DNA from: Muribaculaceae bacterium
GTDB lineage: Bacteria; Bacteroidota; Bacteroidia; Bacteroidales; Muribaculaceae
DNA: 64,000 nt
Direction: 5' to 3'
Assembly: GCA_022510425.1 (NCBI GenBank)
Contig: JAFLTO010000001.1
Span: 124,001 to 188,000, forward strand
A program made the position numbers and the translations under genes. Shown here piece after piece: positions 60,113 through 64,000 of the stretch (positions are counted from its first letter, which is position 1; each line of letters begins with the position of its first letter). The notes beneath the pieces were generated by a model that was not told where the DNA came from, did not search any database, and was given only the letters and a program-made list of their open reading frames with translations.

Positions 60113-61291
60113 ATGAATAAATACGGATATTTTCTACTTTCTCCAATGTTGGTCTTATGGATGGTATCATGCAGTGAAAAATCCAAAATGGAGATCGAGG
60201 ATTACGAAGTTAAACCCATTTCCATGTCGGAAGTAGTGACAGCTACAGGCACTATGGAATCAGTCACACAAGTAAATGTGGGAACTCAGGTTACAGGCAT
60301 TATCGAGCATCTTTATGTTGATTATAACGACACTGTTTCTAAAGGTCAGCTTCTCGCAGAACTTGAAAAGACTCTTCTTGACAGCGATCTTAAAAGCGCA
60401 GATGCAAACATGGCGTCAGCTAAGGCGAGTTACGAATATGCTAAATCAAACTATGAACGTGATAAGAAACTGCATGATGAACAACTGATTTCCGATTATG
60501 AATTTCAGACTTCACAGAGGGACTATGATGTGGCCAGACTAAGTTATGAAAAGAGTAAAGCCGACCGGGTCAGAGCTGCTAAAAACCTTAATTATGCAGA
60601 AATATATTCACCAATTGATGGAATAGTTATTTCCAGGGAAGTTGAGGTGGGTCAAACAGTTGTATCAAGTATGAATGTGGCAGATCTTTATGTAATCGCC
60701 GATCTTGACAACATGCAGGTGGTTGGTAATGTTGACGAAGCTGATATAGGCCAAGTGAAATATGGCCAGCACGTAACGTTTACTGTTGATGCATATCCCG
60801 ATGATATTTTTAATGGTACGGTGACTCAAGTTCGATTGAATCCTACTACCACTTCTAATGTAGTGACCTATGAAGTGATTGTGAATGCACCAAATCCGGA
60901 ACATAAATTAATCCCCGGTATGACAGCCAACCTTACTATCTACACACTTGAACTTAATGATGTAATTGCAGTGCCATTAAAAGCTCTAAAATTCGAACCT
61001 CTTCCACCTGAAGATGAAGAGTCTAATCTACCTCAACCTGAACCTTTAAAAACTCCTGTCGAGCATTCAGTTTGGGTCATTAAAGATAAGAAATTAATTC
61101 AAACAGAAGTGGAATTAGGAGTAGCCAACAACATATATCAACAAATAATTTCCGGATTAAGTCCCGGCGAAAAGGTGGCCGTCAATTATCAGGAAATAAC
61201 TAAAGGTAACATTGGACCAAAACAACAAGATAATCCATTTTTACCAAAACCACCGGGTGCAAACAGAAACAGGGAAAAAGAAAAGAAATAA
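60113..61291 (+). CDS. HlyD/MacA-type periplasmic adaptor lipoprotein
   Basis: A 392-residue membrane-fusion protein. The N-terminus has a lipobox (MVSC, Cys20), so it is lipid-anchored. It shows a split lipoyl domain (GTQVTGIIEHLYVDYNDTV, and IYSPIDGIVISREVEVGQTV), a coiled-coil hairpin (about 85-165), a beta-barrel segment (about 205-285) and a membrane-proximal domain with a Pro-rich insertion (about 298-320; LPPEDEESNLPQPEP). It links the inner-membrane transporter with the TolC protein. It is 14 bases after the TolC gene and its stop overlaps the ATPase start (TAATG). Confidence 0.92.
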   Translation: MNKYGYFLLSPMLVLWMVSCSEKSKMEIEDYEVKPISMSEVVTATGTMESVTQVNVGTQVTGIIEHLYVDYNDTVSKGQLLAELEKTLLDSDLKSADANMASAKASYEYAKSNYERDKKLHDEQLISDYEFQTSQRDYDVARLSYEKSKADRVRAAKNLNYAEIYSPIDGIVISREVEVGQTVVSSMNVADLYVIADLDNMQVVGNVDEADIGQVKYGQHVTFTVDAYPDDIFNGTVTQVRLNPTTTSNVVTYEVIVNAPNPEHKLIPGMTANLTIYTLELNDVIAVPLKALKFEPLPPEDEESNLPQPEPLKTPVEHSVWVIKDKKLIQTEVELGVANNIYQQIISGLSPGEKVAVNYQEITKGNIGPKQQDNPFLPKPPGANRNREKEKK

Positions 61292-62034
61292 TGCCTAAAG
61301 AGATTATCAAAATAGATAACCTGAAACGTTATTTCAAGGTAGGTGACGAAACTGTAAAAGCCTTGAGAGGGGTCTCATTTACTATTTATGAAGGCGAATT
61401 CGTAACTATAATGGGAACTTCCGGATCCGGGAAATCCACACTTTTGAACACCCTCGGATGTCTTGATACCCCAACAGCCGGTGATTATTATCTGGACGGT
61501 ATAAACGTAAGTGGAATGGGTAAGAATGAAAGGGCCAGGATTAGAAACCGTAAAATCGGATTTATTTTCCAGAACTACAATCTCTTGCCCAAGACAACTG
61601 CATTGGAAAATGTGGAACTTCCGCTTCTTTACAATTCTGCCATAAGCGCTAAACAGCGTTCAGAAATGGCTGAAAAATGTTTGAGAGAAGTGGGGCTTGG
61701 CGATAGACTTTATCACAAAAGCAACCAGATGTCGGGAGGACAACAACAACGTGTTGCCATTGCAAGGGCATTGGTGAATAACCCGGCTATAATTCTCGCC
61801 GATGAAGCAACAGGAAATCTTGATACACGCACTTCTTTTTCTATCTTAACCCTTTTCCAAAAGCTTTATAATGAGGGAAAGACTTTAATTTTTGTTACCC
61901 ATAACCCTGAAATTGCAATGTATTCTTCAAGAAATATTCTTCTAAAAGATGGACGCATCGTTAGTGATGAGTATAACTCCGATATCAAATCTGCTGAAGA
62001 AGTATATATTAATCTGCCCGTTGACAATGATTAA
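61291..62034 (+). CDS. MacB-type ABC transporter ATPase
   Basis: A 247-residue ATPase of the LolD/MacB-like export group. Visible are Walker [12 protein letters not shown] (about 44-54), the Q-loop [16 protein letters not shown], the signature [15 protein letters not shown] and Walker [13 protein letters not shown], followed by FVTHNPEIA. It is separate from the permease rather than fused as in E. coli MacB. It energises export together with the permease 58 bases downstream. Confidence 0.95.
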   Translation: MPKEIIKIDNLKRYFKVGDETVKALRGVSFTIYEGEFVTIMGTSGSGKSTLLNTLGCLDTPTAGDYYLDGINVSGMGKNERARIRNRKIGFIFQNYNLLPKTTALENVELPLLYNSAISAKQRSEMAEKCLREVGLGDRLYHKSNQMSGGQQQRVAIARALVNNPAIILADEATGNLDTRTSFSILTLFQKLYNEGKTLIFVTHNPEIAMYSSRNILLKDGRIVSDEYNSDIKSAEEVYINLPVDND

Positions 62035-62092
62035 ATTATGAACATTATCTAATCCCTAAACGTTCTGCTCTCTTCCTTATCCATAAAAAGAT

Positions 62093-63313
62093 ATGAATAT
62101 TAAGAATCTGCTTAAAGTTGCTCTCAAAGCACTTAACAATAACAAGATGAGATGCTTCCTCACAATGTTAGGTGTTATTATTGGGGTTGGTGCAGTGATA
62201 GCCATGCTGGCTATAGGTCAAGGGTCTAAGAACTCCATAAAGGCTCAGATTTCAGAAATGGGAAGCAATATGATAATGATATTTCCCGGTGCAGAAAATC
62301 GGGGTGGCGTGCGTCAAAGCAGTGACGATATGCAAACTTTAAAACCGGCAGATTATGAAGCTATAGTGAACCAAGCCACAACCGTAGCCAAAATCACTCC
62401 AACCGTAAGTAGTTCCGGACAATGGATTTTCGGGAATAACAACTACCCTTCCCAGCTTCAAGGGGTAAATTCTCAATATCTTGATATACGCCAAAGGAGG
62501 GTCACACAAGGAGAGATGTTTACTGAAGAAGATGTTAAACGTGCGGCTAAAGTTGCTGTTATAGGTAAAACCTTGGTAGACAATTTATTCCCTGACGGCA
62601 CAGATCCTGTTGGTAAGGTTGTGAGATTCGGTTCTATTCCAATGACAATAATCGGAGTGTTGGATGAAAAAGGTTATAACACGATGGGACAAGATCAAGA
62701 TAATATAGCCCTCGCCCCCTACACTACGGTGATGAAACGTGTGCTTGCAACAGATTACTTACAAGGCATTCAAGCATCGGCCGTAGATGAAGAGGAAACT
62801 CAAAGGACTATCGCTGAAATAACCGATATTCTTAGGACCCAACATAAACTCAAGGATACGGACGTTGATAATTTCACTATCCGTTCAATGCAGGAACTGG
62901 CCGAAATGATATCCTCCACTTCCGCCATGATGACTGTTTTACTGGCAGCAGTGGCCGGTATATCACTATTAGTGGGAGGGATAGGAATTATGAACATAAT
63001 GATTGTCAGTGTCACAGAGAGAACTCGCGAGATTGGCCTTAGAATGAGCATCGGGGCAAGGGGGAAGGATATCATGATGCAGTTCCTTATCGAGGCGGTA
63101 ATCATTTCCGTGACAGGAGGTATCTTAGGTATACTTTTAGGTGCGTTTGCTACATGGATGATCAAGGCAATTGCAAACTGGCCTGTGATGATAGAAGCAT
63201 CTTCGGTGGTGTTGTCGTTTGTTGTATGTACTATTATCGGTATTATATTTGGATTTTATCCGGCAGCTAAGGCTTCCAATCTCGATCCAATAGAGGCAAT
63301 TCGTTACGAATGA
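62093..63313 (+). CDS. MacB-type ABC transporter permease
   Basis: A 406-residue inner-membrane permease with one N-terminal span (about 20-42; FLTMLGVIIGVGAVIAMLAI), a periplasmic MacB_PCD domain (about 50-245) and three C-terminal FtsX-type spans (about 277-400; GGIGIMNIMIVSVTERTREIG). Such transporters export macrolides, peptides or lipoproteins by a mechanotransmission cycle. Its adaptor, ATPase and outer-membrane channel are all present in the preceding genes, so the efflux system is complete. Confidence 0.95.
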   Translation: MNIKNLLKVALKALNNNKMRCFLTMLGVIIGVGAVIAMLAIGQGSKNSIKAQISEMGSNMIMIFPGAENRGGVRQSSDDMQTLKPADYEAIVNQATTVAKITPTVSSSGQWIFGNNNYPSQLQGVNSQYLDIRQRRVTQGEMFTEEDVKRAAKVAVIGKTLVDNLFPDGTDPVGKVVRFGSIPMTIIGVLDEKGYNTMGQDQDNIALAPYTTVMKRVLATDYLQGIQASAVDEEETQRTIAEITDILRTQHKLKDTDVDNFTIRSMQELAEMISSTSAMMTVLLAAVAGISLLVGGIGIMNIMIVSVTERTREIGLRMSIGARGKDIMMQFLIEAVIISVTGGILGILLGAFATWMIKAIANWPVMIEASSVVLSFVVCTIIGIIFGFYPAAKASNLDPIEAIRYE

Positions 63314-63316
63314 TCA

Positions 63317-64000
63317 ATGGGCAGGCTAAAGAAAGAAAATAGAATAGAAACCTCGGCAAAAAGAGAAGCATCTTGCCATAATCTGCAAAAAGTCCTGGTT
63401 GCTTTAAGCGGAGGAGCCGATAGTGTAGCCACGGCCTTTTGCTTGAAATCAATAGGTTTGGAAATAATGGCATTGCATTGTAATTTCCATTTAAGAGGTG
63501 AAGAGAGCAACCGGGATATGAATTTCGTCAAATCTTTTTGTGAGAATTTCAACATTCCATTGAGAATTAAAGAATTCGATATTAGTCTATATTTGAAATT
63601 AAACAAAGGGAATTCCATTGAAATGGCATGTAGAGATCTACGCCATAAATGGTTTAAGGAAGAATTAGCCATGACCGGTTATGATCGGATTGTCACGGGT
63701 CATAATGCTGATGATAATATAGAGACTTTGTTCTTAAATTTGTTTAGAGGATCCGGAACTCGTGGACTAAAGGGCATGGAAGTGGATAACGGTATCATTT
63801 GGCGACCTCTTCTCTCCTTTTCTCGCAGCGATATTCTGTCATATCTAAAATTTTATGGTCTTTCATTTGTAGTGGATTCTACAAATTTGAAATCCGACTT
63901 TAGAAGGAACTTTCTTAGAAACGAAATCATTCCCAAATTGAGAGAAGAATGGAAGGGATTTGATAAAGCCATGCACCATACCATCTCAAATTTGAATTCT
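63317..64000 (+). CDS. tilS: tRNA(Ile)-lysidine synthase, N-terminal part (cut by the right edge)
   Basis: Starts at the ATG at 63317, three bases after the permease stop, and stays open to the window end (228 codons). The PP-loop ATP motif is SGGADS (31-36). Further family features are LHCNFHLRG, the TGHNADDNIETLFLNLFRG segment and SRSDILSYLK, followed by DSTNLKSDFRRNFLRNEIIP. The enzyme modifies C34 of tRNA-Ile(CAU) to lysidine so that it reads AUA codons. The C-terminal tRNA-binding domains lie beyond the window. Confidence 0.95.
   Translation, partial: MGRLKKENRIETSAKREASCHNLQKVLVALSGGADSVATAFCLKSIGLEIMALHCNFHLRGEESNRDMNFVKSFCENFNIPLRIKEFDISLYLKLNKGNSIEMACRDLRHKWFKEELAMTGYDRIVTGHNADDNIETLFLNLFRGSGTRGLKGMEVDNGIIWRPLLSFSRSDILSYLKFYGLSFVVDSTNLKSDFRRNFLRNEIIPKLREEWKGFDKAMHHTISNLNS

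Overview
The window looks like a chromosomal segment of a gut-type Bacteroidales bacterium, most likely Muribaculaceae or a close relative. The DNA is AT-rich and starts lack Shine-Dalgarno sequences. Promoters match the Bacteroidetes pattern TTTG-N19/20-TAnnTTTG; I found nine good copies. Lineage markers include a MurF-alanine racemase fusion, meso-diaminopimelate dehydrogenase, type B L31, a type IX secretion plug protein, a CarboxypepD_reg/outer-membrane barrel protein, stand-alone HU-like DNA-binding protein and a one-piece tmRNA. Urease is uncommon in Bacteroides but, to my knowledge, has been reported in Muribaculaceae. I saw no insertion sequences, prophage, CRISPR array, rRNA or tRNA genes. 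No gene-free stretch exceeds 300 bases.

Layout. 0-6.4 kb (minus): a truncated lipoprotein gene coupled to a hydrolase-degenerate relA, an alpha/beta hydrolase and a large outer-membrane barrel protein. 6.5-9.2 kb (plus): serC-serA-engB, serine biosynthesis plus a ribosome-assembly GTPase. 9.2-15.2 kb: sulfatase, HU-like protein, MgtC, ddh, an AspT-type transporter and rpmE2 with a hairpin leader. 15.3-18.1 kb: a secreted protein with a type IX-like C-terminus coupled to the T9SS plug gene. 18-20.1 kb: ung, a winged-helix protein and a flavin reductase. 20.3-27.3 kb (plus): DUF805, ABC-F, M13 peptidase, aroE and comEC, tightly packed. 27.3-29.2 kb: a 12-repeat LRR protein flanked by two small single-span membrane proteins on the other strand.

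29.3-35.2 kb (minus): a complete urease operon ureABCEFGD, with an intrinsic-terminator-like hairpin between ureC and ureE. 35.3-38.4 kb: a lipoprotein-release-type permease divergent from glnS. 38.4-38.8 kb: tmRNA (ssrA). 39-42 kb: a surface lipoprotein and a DUF5723 barrel. 42-45.7 kb: an SPFH protein and murF-alr. 45.6-50.3 kb: a methionine cluster (metY/metB-like and patB diverging from metX and hom). 50.3-54.7 kb: DUF4292 and a degenerate EnvC-like factor facing a TPR protein and dut. 54.7-58.6 kb: a 56-residue ferredoxin, an MscS channel, a 29-codon ORF coupled to an active M23 peptidase, ndk and ruvX. 58.7-63.3 kb: a TolC-MacA-MacB-type efflux system. The right edge cuts tilS.

Most of the window is housekeeping metabolism and envelope biology. 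The most unusual signals are the 29-codon ORF placed between a strong promoter and the M23 gene, the hairpin that splits the urease operon, the L31 leader hairpin, and the LRR/small-membrane-protein locus. I found no clear evidence of a wholly new multi-gene system.
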